This document shows, piece by piece, positions 7,797 through 14,016 of a DNA stretch of 14,826 bases. Under the pieces are notes generated by a model, which saw only the letters and a program-made list of their open reading frames with translations, was not told where the DNA came from and did not search any database. Position numbers and translations under genes: made by a program. The DNA lies in the NCBI GenBank assembly GCA_946480965.1, contig CAMLMI010000084.1, forward strand, positions 1-14,826, in the 5' to 3' direction. Positions within the stretch are counted from its first letter, which is position 1, and every line of letters begins with the position of its first letter. Origin of the DNA: an uncultured Verrucomicrobiales bacterium (lineage in GTDB: Bacteria > Verrucomicrobiota > Verrucomicrobiae > Limisphaerales > CANJSG01).

Positions 7797-7847
7797 CCTC
7801 GTCTTGTTTCAGCTGCTGCGGGATCGTTGACGAAGAGGAAGACGAGG
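7797..7847. repeat. 9-bp inverted repeat between msrA and the beta-CASP gene
   Basis: CCTCGTCTT (7797-7805) is the exact reverse complement of AAGACGAGG (7839-7847), separated by 33 bases. The right arm sits in a purine-rich GAGGAAGACGAGGAG stretch. There is no T-tract, so it does not look like a standard terminator. The 191-bp gap around it contains no credible gene. Confidence 0.4.
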
Positions 7848-7915
7848 AGAAAAGACGTTGGTCAGACCCGTATCCTGCCCTTAGCGTGCGGCCACACGCC
7901 AATTGTTGAAGCCGA

Positions 7916-9328
7916 ATGAAACGTCCTCCCGCCCTCACTGTCACCTTGCACGGCGCCGCCGGTGTCGTCACCGGTTCCGCCTACCAGATCCGCACCGAGA
8001 AAGCCCATGTCCTGCTGGATTTCGGCATGTTCCAGGGTTCGGCCGCCGAGGAGTCGAAGAATGAAGTCCCCGCCGCGTTGAAGCCCACGACGCTGAACGC
8101 CGTCATCCTGACCCACGCGCATCTGGACCATTGCGGGCGGTTGCCGCTCCTCGTGAGGGCGGGCTACGCCGGACCGATCTTCGCAACGCCCGCGACCATC
8201 GATCTCGCGGGCTTGATCCTGCGCGATTCGGCCAAGGTCCAGGTTTCGGACAACGAGCGGACGAACCGCAAGCTCGCCGCCAAGGGCAAGCCCGCCGTTC
8301 AGCCGCTCTACACCATCGAGGACGTGGAGAAGATCCTCTCCCGGTTCCAGCCCGTGCCCTACAACGATTCCGTCGAAGTGGCCCCCGGCATGAAGGCGCG
8401 CTTCCACGAGGCCGGGCACATTCTCGGGTCCGCCAGCGTGGAGATCACCGTGGGCGAGGCTGGGAACCAGCGGACGGTCGTGTTCTCCGGCGACATCGGG
8501 CCCCGGGGCGTCCCGATCCTGAAGGACTTCGTCTGCCTGCCGCACGCGCACGCGGTCTTCATGGAATCGACCTATGGCGACCGGAACCACCGGCCGCTGA
8601 AGGAGACGGTCGCGGAGTTCGAGGCCATCGTGAAACGCGCGGTGGAGCGCAAGGGCAAGCTGATCGTGCCGACCTTCGCGGTGGGCCGGGCGCAGCTGCT
8701 TCTGGTGCTGTTGGCCCTGATGTTCCGCAAGCGCAGCGTGCCGCAGTTCCCCATCTACCTCGACAGCCCGATGGCCATCACGGCCACGCAGATCTACCGC
8801 GAGCACGAGGACCTCTACGACGAGGACATGCTGGCCTTCATTCGAGAGCAGCCATTGCTGGAAGACCTCCGGTCCGTCACCAACACGCTGACCGCCGACC
8901 AGTCCAAGAAGATCAACGACGATCCCGGCCCGTGCCTCGTCATGGCCGGTTCCGGCATGTGCAACGGCGGCCGCATCCTGCACCACTTGAAGCACAACCT
9001 GCCCCTGGCGCAGTCCGAGATTCTCATCGTGGGTTTCCAGGGCGAAGGCTCGCTGGGACGCCAGCTGGTGGACGGCAGTCCGGAGGTCTCGATCTTCGGG
9101 GAACGCGTTCCGGTGCGGGCGAGCATCCACACTCTGGGCGGCTTCAGCGCCCATGCGGGCCAGAAGGACCTGCTCGAATGGCTCGGCTGCATGGCCCAAA
9201 GCGGTCCACGCGTGGTCCTGACCCATGGCGAGGACCGGGCGCGAGTGTCCCTGGCGGCGCTCATCGAGGAGAGGTTCCGCCGCAAGTGCGACCTGCCCGT
9301 GCAGGGAGATGTAATCGAGATAGCGTAG
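7916..9328 (+). CDS. Metallo-beta-lactamase / beta-CASP RNase-like protein
   Basis: The 470-residue product carries every core motif of the beta-CASP group of metallo-beta-lactamase nucleases (the YSH1/CPSF73-like type). The metal site is shown by HAHLDH (67-72), AGHILGS (166-172) and FSGDIG (190-195). ESTYGDR (217-223), PTFAVGRAQ (252-260) and SGMCNGGRI (346-354) follow, then GFSAHA (409-414) and LTHGED (435-440). Proteins of this family cleave or trim RNA with two zinc ions. It is shorter than RNase J and lacks the RNase J C-terminal domain. The exact substrate is not predictable. No signal peptide is present, so it acts in the cytoplasm. The start at 7916 gives a natural N-terminus (LTVTLHGAAGVVTGSAY), though no Shine-Dalgarno is visible. 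Confidence 0.9.
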   Translation: MKRPPALTVTLHGAAGVVTGSAYQIRTEKAHVLLDFGMFQGSAAEESKNEVPAALKPTTLNAVILTHAHLDHCGRLPLLVRAGYAGPIFATPATIDLAGLILRDSAKVQVSDNERTNRKLAAKGKPAVQPLYTIEDVEKILSRFQPVPYNDSVEVAPGMKARFHEAGHILGSASVEITVGEAGNQRTVVFSGDIGPRGVPILKDFVCLPHAHAVFMESTYGDRNHRPLKETVAEFEAIVKRAVERKGKLIVPTFAVGRAQLLLVLLALMFRKRSVPQFPIYLDSPMAITATQIYREHEDLYDEDMLAFIREQPLLEDLRSVTNTLTADQSKKINDDPGPCLVMAGSGMCNGGRILHHLKHNLPLAQSEILIVGFQGEGSLGRQLVDGSPEVSIFGERVPVRASIHTLGGFSAHAGQKDLLEWLGCMAQSGPRVVLTHGEDRARVSLAALIEERFRRKCDLPVQGDVIEIA

Positions 9329-9408
9329 GCGGTTGGTCGAGTGGACAGCTGCGAGCACTATATGAAGGCTTGTTTTGTTAGCGGGGCTGGCTTACCGATA
9401 GCGGGTCT

Positions 9409-9804
9409 ATGCGATTGGACTCCCTGAAGAAATTCGTGTCGCTGCGCGACGCCCTCCACAAAGAAAAGGCCGAGCTCGAAGCGCGCCTGGCCCAGATCAA
9501 CAAGGCTCTCGGCAGCGCCGAAGCAATGGGCGCTGCGGCTCCCGCTGCCAAACGCGTGAAGGCCGCCGCCAAGCCGAAGACCCCCCGGGCCAAGGGCGGA
9601 CGCGGTCTGAACGCCATCTCCCTGCGTGACGCCGTCCTGAAGGTCACCAGCGAAAAGCCGTTGACCAAGGAGGAGATCCTCAAGGCCGTGGAGAAGATCG
9701 GCTACAAGTTCGCCACCAAGAAGCCGCTCGCCTCGCTCAACGTCGTTCTCTACAGCAAGAAGCAGTTCAAGCAGGTGGACGGCAAGTTCAGCCCCGCCAA
9801 GTGA
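9409..9804 (+). CDS. Small DNA-binding protein: coiled coil, basic tail, winged helix (HARE-HTH-like)
   Basis: The 131-residue product has three parts. Residues 5-38 form a likely coiled coil (LKKFVSLRDALHKEKAELEA). Residues 41-66 are an Ala/Lys/Pro-rich basic linker (AAKRVKAAAKPKTPRAKGG), like the tails of bacterial histone-H1-like proteins. Residues 68-130 look like a HARE-HTH/HB1 winged helix: SLRDAVLKV, then KPLTKEEILKAVEKIGY, then a beta-wing ending in FKQVDGKFS. In known proteins this winged helix occurs in RNA polymerase delta subunit and in chromatin or restriction factors. The combination suggests a nucleoid-associated or transcription-tuning protein that dimerises through the coiled coil. 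That role is inferred. It is transcribed alone or after the beta-CASP gene (80 bp away) and is followed by a strong terminator. Confidence 0.78.
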   Translation: MRLDSLKKFVSLRDALHKEKAELEARLAQINKALGSAEAMGAAAPAAKRVKAAAKPKTPRAKGGRGLNAISLRDAVLKVTSEKPLTKEEILKAVEKIGYKFATKKPLASLNVVLYSKKQFKQVDGKFSPAK

Positions 9805-9827
9805 GCCGTTTTCGATAGAAGTTTGCC

Positions 9828-9860
9828 GACCCGGGTGGGATAACCGCCCGGGTCTTTTTT
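9828..9860 (+). terminator. Rho-independent terminator after the HARE-HTH-like gene
   Basis: GACCCGGGTGG (9828-9838) pairs with CCGCCCGGGTC (9844-9854), an 11-bp stem with one G-T wobble. The loop is GATAA, and six T follow (9855-9860). It starts 23 bases after the stop codon. The T-tract ends only three bases before the hisF start codon. Confidence 0.9.
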
Positions 9861-9863
9861 ATC

Positions 9864-10637
9864 GTGATCACCAAACGAGTCATTCCCTGTCTGGACGTGC
9901 ATGACGGCAAGGTCACGCGCGGCGTGCAGTTCGGCCGCGCCGAGGCCGGCGAGCTGAAAAACGTCGGCGATCCCGTCGAGCTGGCCCTGCGCTATAACGC
10001 CCAGGGCGCGGACGAAATGGTCTTCTTCGACATCACCGCGTCCGCCCACGGACGCGCCTCGATGATCGACGTCATCGAGCGCGCCGCCGACCAGTGCTTC
10101 ATGCCGTTGACCGTCGGCGGAGGCATCCGCGCCGTGGCCGACATGAGCCAGATGCTCCGCGCCGGGGCGGACAAGGTGAGCATCAATTCCTCCGCGCTCT
10201 CCAACCCCGAGCTGATCCGCGAAGGCGCGGAGAAGTTCGGCAGCCAGTGCATCGTCGTCTCCATCGACGCCAAGCGCGTCGCCCCGGACACCTGGCGCGT
10301 CTTCTCCCACGGCGGCCGCAAGGACACGGGGCTCGATGCTTTGGAGTGGGCCAGGAAGGCCGTGTCCCTCGGTGCGGGCGAGATCGTGCTCAACAGTATC
10401 GACGCCGACGGCACGAAGAAGGGTTTCGACCTCGTCATCACCCGCCGCGTCAGCGAATCCGTGGCCGTGCCGGTCGTGGCCAGCGGCGGGGCCGGTTCGC
10501 TGGAGCACATGGCCGAGGTCCTGATCGAGGGCCGGGCCGACGCCGTGCTCGCCGCGAGCATTTTCCACTACGGCGAATTCACCGTCGGCGACGTGAAGCG
10601 GCATCTCGCCACGCGCGGCATTCCGGTGCGTCTATGA
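9864..10637 (+). CDS. hisF: Imidazole glycerol phosphate synthase cyclase subunit HisF
   Basis: HisF is the (beta/alpha)8 cyclase half of the HisHF enzyme. It combines ammonia from HisH with PRFAR to give imidazole glycerol phosphate and AICAR in histidine synthesis. The 257-residue product is full length. It starts with the canonical [12 protein letters not shown], places Asp11 and Asp135 (VVSIDAKR) as the expected catalytic pair, and has the phosphate-binding motifs TVGGGIR (83-89) and ASGGAGS. The N-terminus is so conserved that the GTG at 9864 must be the start, even though it follows a terminator T-tract by three bases and has no Shine-Dalgarno. Its stop overlaps the next gene's start (ATGA). 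hisH and hisA are not next to it. Confidence 0.96.
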   Translation: MITKRVIPCLDVHDGKVTRGVQFGRAEAGELKNVGDPVELALRYNAQGADEMVFFDITASAHGRASMIDVIERAADQCFMPLTVGGGIRAVADMSQMLRAGADKVSINSSALSNPELIREGAEKFGSQCIVVSIDAKRVAPDTWRVFSHGGRKDTGLDALEWARKAVSLGAGEIVLNSIDADGTKKGFDLVITRRVSESVAVPVVASGGAGSLEHMAEVLIEGRADAVLAASIFHYGEFTVGDVKRHLATRGIPVRL

Positions 10638-10990
10638 GCGAACTTTCCCAGAGCCGCTGGCTGCCCATCGTCCTGCTCACCCTGTCGAACGTCTTCATGA
10701 CCTTCGCCTGGTATGGGCACCTGAAGCACAAGTCCGCGCCGCTCTGGCTGGCCATCCTCGTGAGCTGGGGCATCGCTTTCTTCGAGTATCTCATCATGGT
10801 TCCGGCCAACCGCTGGGGCAGCAACGTCTATACGACGGCCCAGCTCAAGGTGCTCCAGGAGGTCATCACCCTGACGGTCTTCGCCGGCTTCGCGGTGATG
10901 TATCTCGGGGAACAACTGCGCTGGAACCACCTCGCCGCCTTCGTCTGCATCCTGGCGGCGGTCGGCTTCGTGTTCCTGCCGACGAAGTGA
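10634..10990 (+). CDS. DUF486-like small membrane protein (DMT superfamily)
   Basis: The 118-residue protein has four likely membrane helices at about 9-26, 37-56, 76-91 and 98-115. Its sequence ([51 protein letters not shown]) matches my memory of the DUF486 family, short relatives of the drug/metabolite transporters. The function of this family is unknown. The ATG at 10634 overlaps the hisF stop as ATGA, so translation is probably coupled to hisF. A long in-frame upstream extension that overlaps hisF is not credible. Nothing ties it to histidine synthesis apart from the overlap. Confidence 0.85.
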   Translation: MSELSQSRWLPIVLLTLSNVFMTFAWYGHLKHKSAPLWLAILVSWGIAFFEYLIMVPANRWGSNVYTTAQLKVLQEVITLTVFAGFAVMYLGEQLRWNHLAAFVCILAAVGFVFLPTK

Positions 10991-11002
10991 AACGTCCCGA
11001 AA

Positions 11003-11031
11003 GGCATGGCAGACACCCCGCCTGCCATGCC
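11003..11031 (+). terminator. Hairpin downstream of hisF-DUF486
   Basis: GGCATGGCAG (11003-11012) and CTGCCATGCC (11022-11031) form a perfect 10-bp stem with a nine-base loop, 12 bases after the stop of the DUF486-like gene. No T-run follows, so it could be a terminator, a 3'-end stabiliser or a dispersed palindrome. Confidence 0.45.
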
Positions 11032-11206
11032 CGCTTCGGTTGACGGCCCCGAAAGGCCGCCGCTGCAACCCTGAAGCAAAGGACATCCGGCCGAAGGATC
11101 GGACAGCCGGACGATTGGGGGAACGGGCGAAGAATAGCCGGAATCGGCTTCATTCCAACCAGATGTTTGTTCGTGTCCGAAGGGCCGACAGCAGAAAGGT
11201 GGGGAA

Positions 11207-11288
11207 AACGCCGAACGTCGAACGCTGAACGCCGGATCCAAGCAGCTGCCTCCTTTCCTTTGTTGTTCAGAGTTCGACGTTGGGCGTT
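11207..11288. repeat. Inverted pair of 24-bp GTTCGACGTT-type repeats
   Basis: The 24 bases at 11207-11230 and 11265-11288 are reverse complements with two mismatches, separated by 34 bases. The right arm contains GTTCGACGTTGGGCGTTGG. Short flanks (GGGGAAAAC on the left, GTTTTCCTC on the right) extend the symmetry after a few unpaired bases. A related single arm occurs at 12287-12322, upstream of trpE. This looks like a dispersed, mobile or structural repeat family. Confidence 0.75.
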
Positions 11289-11365
11289 GGATGTTTTCCT
11301 CTTCCACGTCCCGGACTATTCCCTTCCCAACCCCGCACCGCTCCATTACTCCATTCCCCTGCGTT

Positions 11366-11758
11366 ATGTCCTTTTTCGACCAGCTCAAGTTCAACGCCGA
11401 CGGCTTGATCCCGGCCATCATCCAGGAACAGTCCACCGGCCGCGTCCTCATGATGGCGTGGATGAACCGCGCCTCGCTCGAAACCACCATCGAGACCGGT
11501 AAGACTCATTTCTGGAGCCGCTCGCGGAAGAAGTTCTGGATGAAGGGCGAGAGCAGCGGCCACACCCAGACGGTCAAGGACATCGCCTTCGACTGCGACG
11601 GCGACACGCTGCTGATCCAGGTGGAGCAGATCGGCGCGGCCTGCCATGAAGGGTTCCAGTCCTGCTTCTTCCGGTCGGTGGAAGGGGACGGCCAGTCGTT
11701 CAAGGAAACCGAGCCGCGCCTGGAGACACCGGAAGAGATCTACGGCAAAAAGTCCTGA
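11366..11758 (+). CDS. hisI: Phosphoribosyl-AMP cyclohydrolase HisI
   Basis: HisI opens the adenine ring of PR-AMP, the third step of histidine synthesis. The 130-residue protein is the stand-alone form, with no HisE (pyrophosphatase) domain fused. Family blocks are clear: [41 protein letters not shown], and the metal site DCDGD (76-80). Cys77, Cys93 and Cys100 stand at the expected zinc positions. The start was set at the ATG at 11366 ([10 protein letters not shown]), because the 25 residues encoded upstream are not HisI-like. Its stop shares a base with the next gene's ATG (TGATG), so the two are likely co-translated. Confidence 0.95.
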   Translation: MSFFDQLKFNADGLIPAIIQEQSTGRVLMMAWMNRASLETTIETGKTHFWSRSRKKFWMKGESSGHTQTVKDIAFDCDGDTLLIQVEQIGAACHEGFQSCFFRSVEGDGQSFKETEPRLETPEEIYGKKS

Positions 11759-12276
11759 TGGACGTCGTCTCCGTCGAGTTCGGCAGCTGGGCCTATTGGC
11801 TGTGCTTCGCGGCGGCGATCTTCGCGCGGGGCATGGATTTCCTCAGCACCTGGGTCGCCACGCCCAACCTGCAACTGGAGGCCAATCCCATCGCCCGTTG
11901 GCTGGGCTGGAAGTGGGGCATGGCGGTGAACGTCGCCCTCTGCTTCAGCTTCGCCTTCGTGCCCGTGACCTCGATCATCGTCACCACGACCAGCCTGTTG
12001 GTCGCGGCGCGGAATTTCCAATCCGCCTGGATGATGCGGACGATGGGCGAAGGCCCGTATCGAGACTGGTATCTGCGCCGACTCCAGGAAACGTCCACGG
12101 GCCTCTACGTGGGCTGCCTCGTGGGGAATGCGGGGCTGCATTGTCTCGTCGGTGGCGTGCTGGTGGCCTTCAGCAACTGGAACATCGTCGCGCTCGGCGT
12201 TGGCGTCGGGATCATCGGCTACGCGCTGGCCGTGCTGGTCTATACGCTGATGGCCATTTGGCGGTTCCGCCGCTGA
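11758..12276 (+). CDS. Unknown integral membrane protein
   Basis: The 172-residue protein has about four to five membrane segments, at roughly 10-24, 53-84 (one long or two short), 114-137 and 142-167. A conserved-looking RGMDFLSTWVATPNLQLEANPI stretch (24-45) resembles the polar loop of small DUF5658-like membrane proteins, but I cannot name the family with confidence. There is no signal peptide apart from the first helix. The gene starts on the last base of the hisI stop codon, which suggests translational coupling. No link to histidine synthesis is evident from the sequence. Confidence 0.75.
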   Translation: MDVVSVEFGSWAYWLCFAAAIFARGMDFLSTWVATPNLQLEANPIARWLGWKWGMAVNVALCFSFAFVPVTSIIVTTTSLLVAARNFQSAWMMRTMGEGPYRDWYLRRLQETSTGLYVGCLVGNAGLHCLVGGVLVAFSNWNIVALGVGVGIIGYALAVLVYTLMAIWRFRR

Positions 12277-12286
12277 GCCTTCGAAG

Positions 12287-12322
12287 CTCGGCGTTGGACG
12301 TTGAACGTTCGACGTTTCCCCC
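12287..12322. repeat. GTTGAACGTTCGACGTT-type repeat upstream of trpE
   Basis: GGCGTTGGACGTTGAACG, running into TTCGACGTTTCCCCC, is built from near-copies of a GTTSRAC unit and shares GGCGTTGGA and GTTCGACGTT with the arms of the repeat at 11207-11288. It sits in the 102-bp gap before trpE. AACGTT inside it is palindromic. Confidence 0.65.
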
Positions 12323-12378
12323 TACAGGGAATTGCCTCTGTCCCTTCGGTTCCGTTTCCGCTAAATCCACCCCCACTT

Positions 12379-13908
12379 ATGTTCCATCCCAGTCTGGAGC
12401 AGTTCACCCAACTGGCCGCGCAGGGCAATCTCATCCCTGTCGCCCGCACCTTTTTGGCCGACTTCGAGACGCCGCTCTCCGCCTACACCAAGATCCGGGG
12501 GCAGGGGGAATCCTTCCTCTTCGAGTCCGTGGAAGGCGGCGAACATCTCGGCCGCTACTCCTTCGTCGGCTGCAATCCCCGCGCCGTCATCCGCCAGACC
12601 GGCGCGAAGATCGAGGTGATCGAGGACGGCAAGGTCACGGCCAAATACGGCATCCCGAAACCCGGGGCCGAGCCCTGCGAGAACTGCGTGAAGGACGGCC
12701 TCGAAGTCATCGAGAAGGTGATGGCGCAATACCGCGCGGTGAAGGTGCCGGGCTTGCCGCGCTTCACCGGTGGCGCCGTCGGATTTATCGGCTACGAGTT
12801 CATCCACGATGTCGAACCCGTGGTGCCGCGTCCGCCCAAGGATGACCTCGGCACGCCCACGCTTTACTTCCTCGTCGCCGACGAACTGCTCGTCTTCGAC
12901 CGCGCGCAGCAGACGTTGACCATCATCGTCAACGCGATCCTGCCCGAGGGCGGCAATCCCGCCGAAGCCTACGAAGACGCCTTGGCCGAGATCGACCGCC
13001 TCGCCTCGCTCCTCGAACAGCCGCTCCAGAGCCAACCCGTGCCGCTCCGCAACGACGCGCCCGATTTGCCCGTCACTTCGAACGTCACCAAGGCGCAGTT
13101 CCTCGCGAATGTGGAGGCGTCGAAGAAGTTCATCACCGCCGGCGACATCATCCAGATCGTCGGTTCCCAGCGCTTCAGCGCGCCGGTAAAGGCGTCGCCG
13201 CTCGATGTCTATCGCGCCGCCCGCACGGTCAATCCTTCGCCCTACATGTTCCTGCTGGAACTGGATGGCTTCTCCCTCGTCGGAGCGTCACCCGAGCTGC
13301 ACGTCCGCTGCGAGGACCGCCACATCGAGATCCGCCCCATCGCCGGCACCCGCCCGCGCGGTAAGACCACGGAGGAAGATGTCGCACTGGAGAAGGAGCT
13401 GTTGGCCGATCCCAAGGAACGCGCCGAGCACGTCATGCTGGTCGATCTCGCCCGGAACGACATCGGCCGTGTCTGCGATTTCGGCAGCGTGCAGGTGAAG
13501 GACCTGATGGTCATCGAGCGCTACAGCCACGTGATGCACATCGTTTCCCAGGTCGAAGGAACGCTGTCGCCGAAGCATTCTCCCTACGACCTGATGCGGA
13601 CGACCTTCCCGGCGGGCACGCTCAGCGGCGCACCCAAGATCCGCGCCATGCAGATCATCTCCCAACTGGAAGGCACCCAGCGCGGGCCCTACGGCGGCTG
13701 CGTCGGCTACTTCAGCTTCAACGGCAATCTCGACTGCTGCATCACCATCCGCACCGCGCTGTTGAAGGACGGCCAGGTTCACATCCAGGCCGGCGGCGGC
13801 TGGGTCAACGACTCCGTGCCCGAAGCCGAGTTCCAGGAAACGGTGAACAAGTCCAAGGCGATGCTTCGCGCGGTGGCGATGGCCGAGGGGTTCTCCAGCG
13901 ACAAATAG
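12379..13908 (+). CDS. trpE: Anthranilate synthase component I TrpE
   Basis: TrpE turns chorismate into anthranilate, using ammonia from the glutaminase TrpG, and is the first committed step of tryptophan synthesis. The 509-residue product is the usual length. The N-terminal regulatory block includes FLFESVEGGEHLGRYSF (46-62), which matches the tryptophan feedback site (LLES in many homologues). The catalytic domain shows GASPELHVR (302-310), RPIAGTRPRG (319-328), DLARNDIGRV (356-365), PAGTLSGAPK (411-420) and AGGGWVNDS (471-479). The set and spacing fit TrpE rather than PabB or MenF, though PabB is the closest alternative. The ATG at 12379 begins at FHPSLEQF, and the upstream extension to 12301 runs through the GTT repeat and is rejected. 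No Shine-Dalgarno is present. trpG does not follow in the window. Confidence 0.94.
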   Translation: MFHPSLEQFTQLAAQGNLIPVARTFLADFETPLSAYTKIRGQGESFLFESVEGGEHLGRYSFVGCNPRAVIRQTGAKIEVIEDGKVTAKYGIPKPGAEPCENCVKDGLEVIEKVMAQYRAVKVPGLPRFTGGAVGFIGYEFIHDVEPVVPRPPKDDLGTPTLYFLVADELLVFDRAQQTLTIIVNAILPEGGNPAEAYEDALAEIDRLASLLEQPLQSQPVPLRNDAPDLPVTSNVTKAQFLANVEASKKFITAGDIIQIVGSQRFSAPVKASPLDVYRAARTVNPSPYMFLLELDGFSLVGASPELHVRCEDRHIEIRPIAGTRPRGKTTEEDVALEKELLADPKERAEHVMLVDLARNDIGRVCDFGSVQVKDLMVIERYSHVMHIVSQVEGTLSPKHSPYDLMRTTFPAGTLSGAPKIRAMQIISQLEGTQRGPYGGCVGYFSFNGNLDCCITIRTALLKDGQVHIQAGGGWVNDSVPEAEFQETVNKSKAMLRAVAMAEGFSSDK

Positions 13909-13913
13909 AGGAC

Positions 13914-13932
13914 TTGGGCCAATCGGTCCCAA
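13914..13932 (+). terminator. Weak hairpin after trpE
   Basis: TTGGGCC (13914-13920) can pair with GGTCCCAA (13925-13932) with one bulged T and a four-base loop, five bases after the trpE stop. No T-tract follows, so it is a candidate transcript end only. Confidence 0.3.
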
Positions 13933-14001
13933 ATTCTGACTGTTGCGTTCAAGAATGCTGTTTTTGTTAGAACTGAAGCTGGATTCCGTGCAGCTTCCTA
14001 G

Positions 14002-14008
14002 AAAGGAG
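14002..14008 (+). promoter_or_regulatory. Strong Shine-Dalgarno of the OLD-like ATPase gene
   Basis: AAAGGAG lies eight bases upstream of the ATG at 14017, which is ideal spacing. The other plus-strand genes of the window lack such a site, so this gene follows a different translation-initiation style. Confidence 0.85.
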
Positions 14009-14016
14009 TTGCGCAC

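Larger units (their letters stand above)
10991..11365. other. Hairpin-rich intergenic region before hisI
   Basis: This 375-bp gap has no credible gene. It holds the hairpin at 11003-11031, smaller ones at 11044-11059 (CGGCC, loop CCGAAA) and 11136-11149 (AGCCG, loop GAAT), and the large inverted repeat at 11207-11288. The final 60 bases before hisI are C/T-rich (CTTCCACG, CCATTACTCCATTCCCC) with no Shine-Dalgarno. An in-frame extension of hisI up to 11291 exists, but its N-terminal residues do not resemble HisI. Confidence 0.6.

Noticed and set aside
7862..9358. Minus-strand open frame (498 residues) opposite the beta-CASP gene
   Set aside because: The plus strand carries every beta-CASP motif. 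The antisense product is His/Asp/Gly-rich without a domain.
12301..12378. N-terminal extension of TrpE
   Set aside because: It is translated from the GTT-type repeat and a C/T-rich leader, starts at TTG, and is not seen in TrpE proteins.
13942..13975. Promoter for the ATPase gene (TTGCGT with a TTAGAA-like box)
   Set aside because: The spacing is acceptable but the -10 match is too poor to call.
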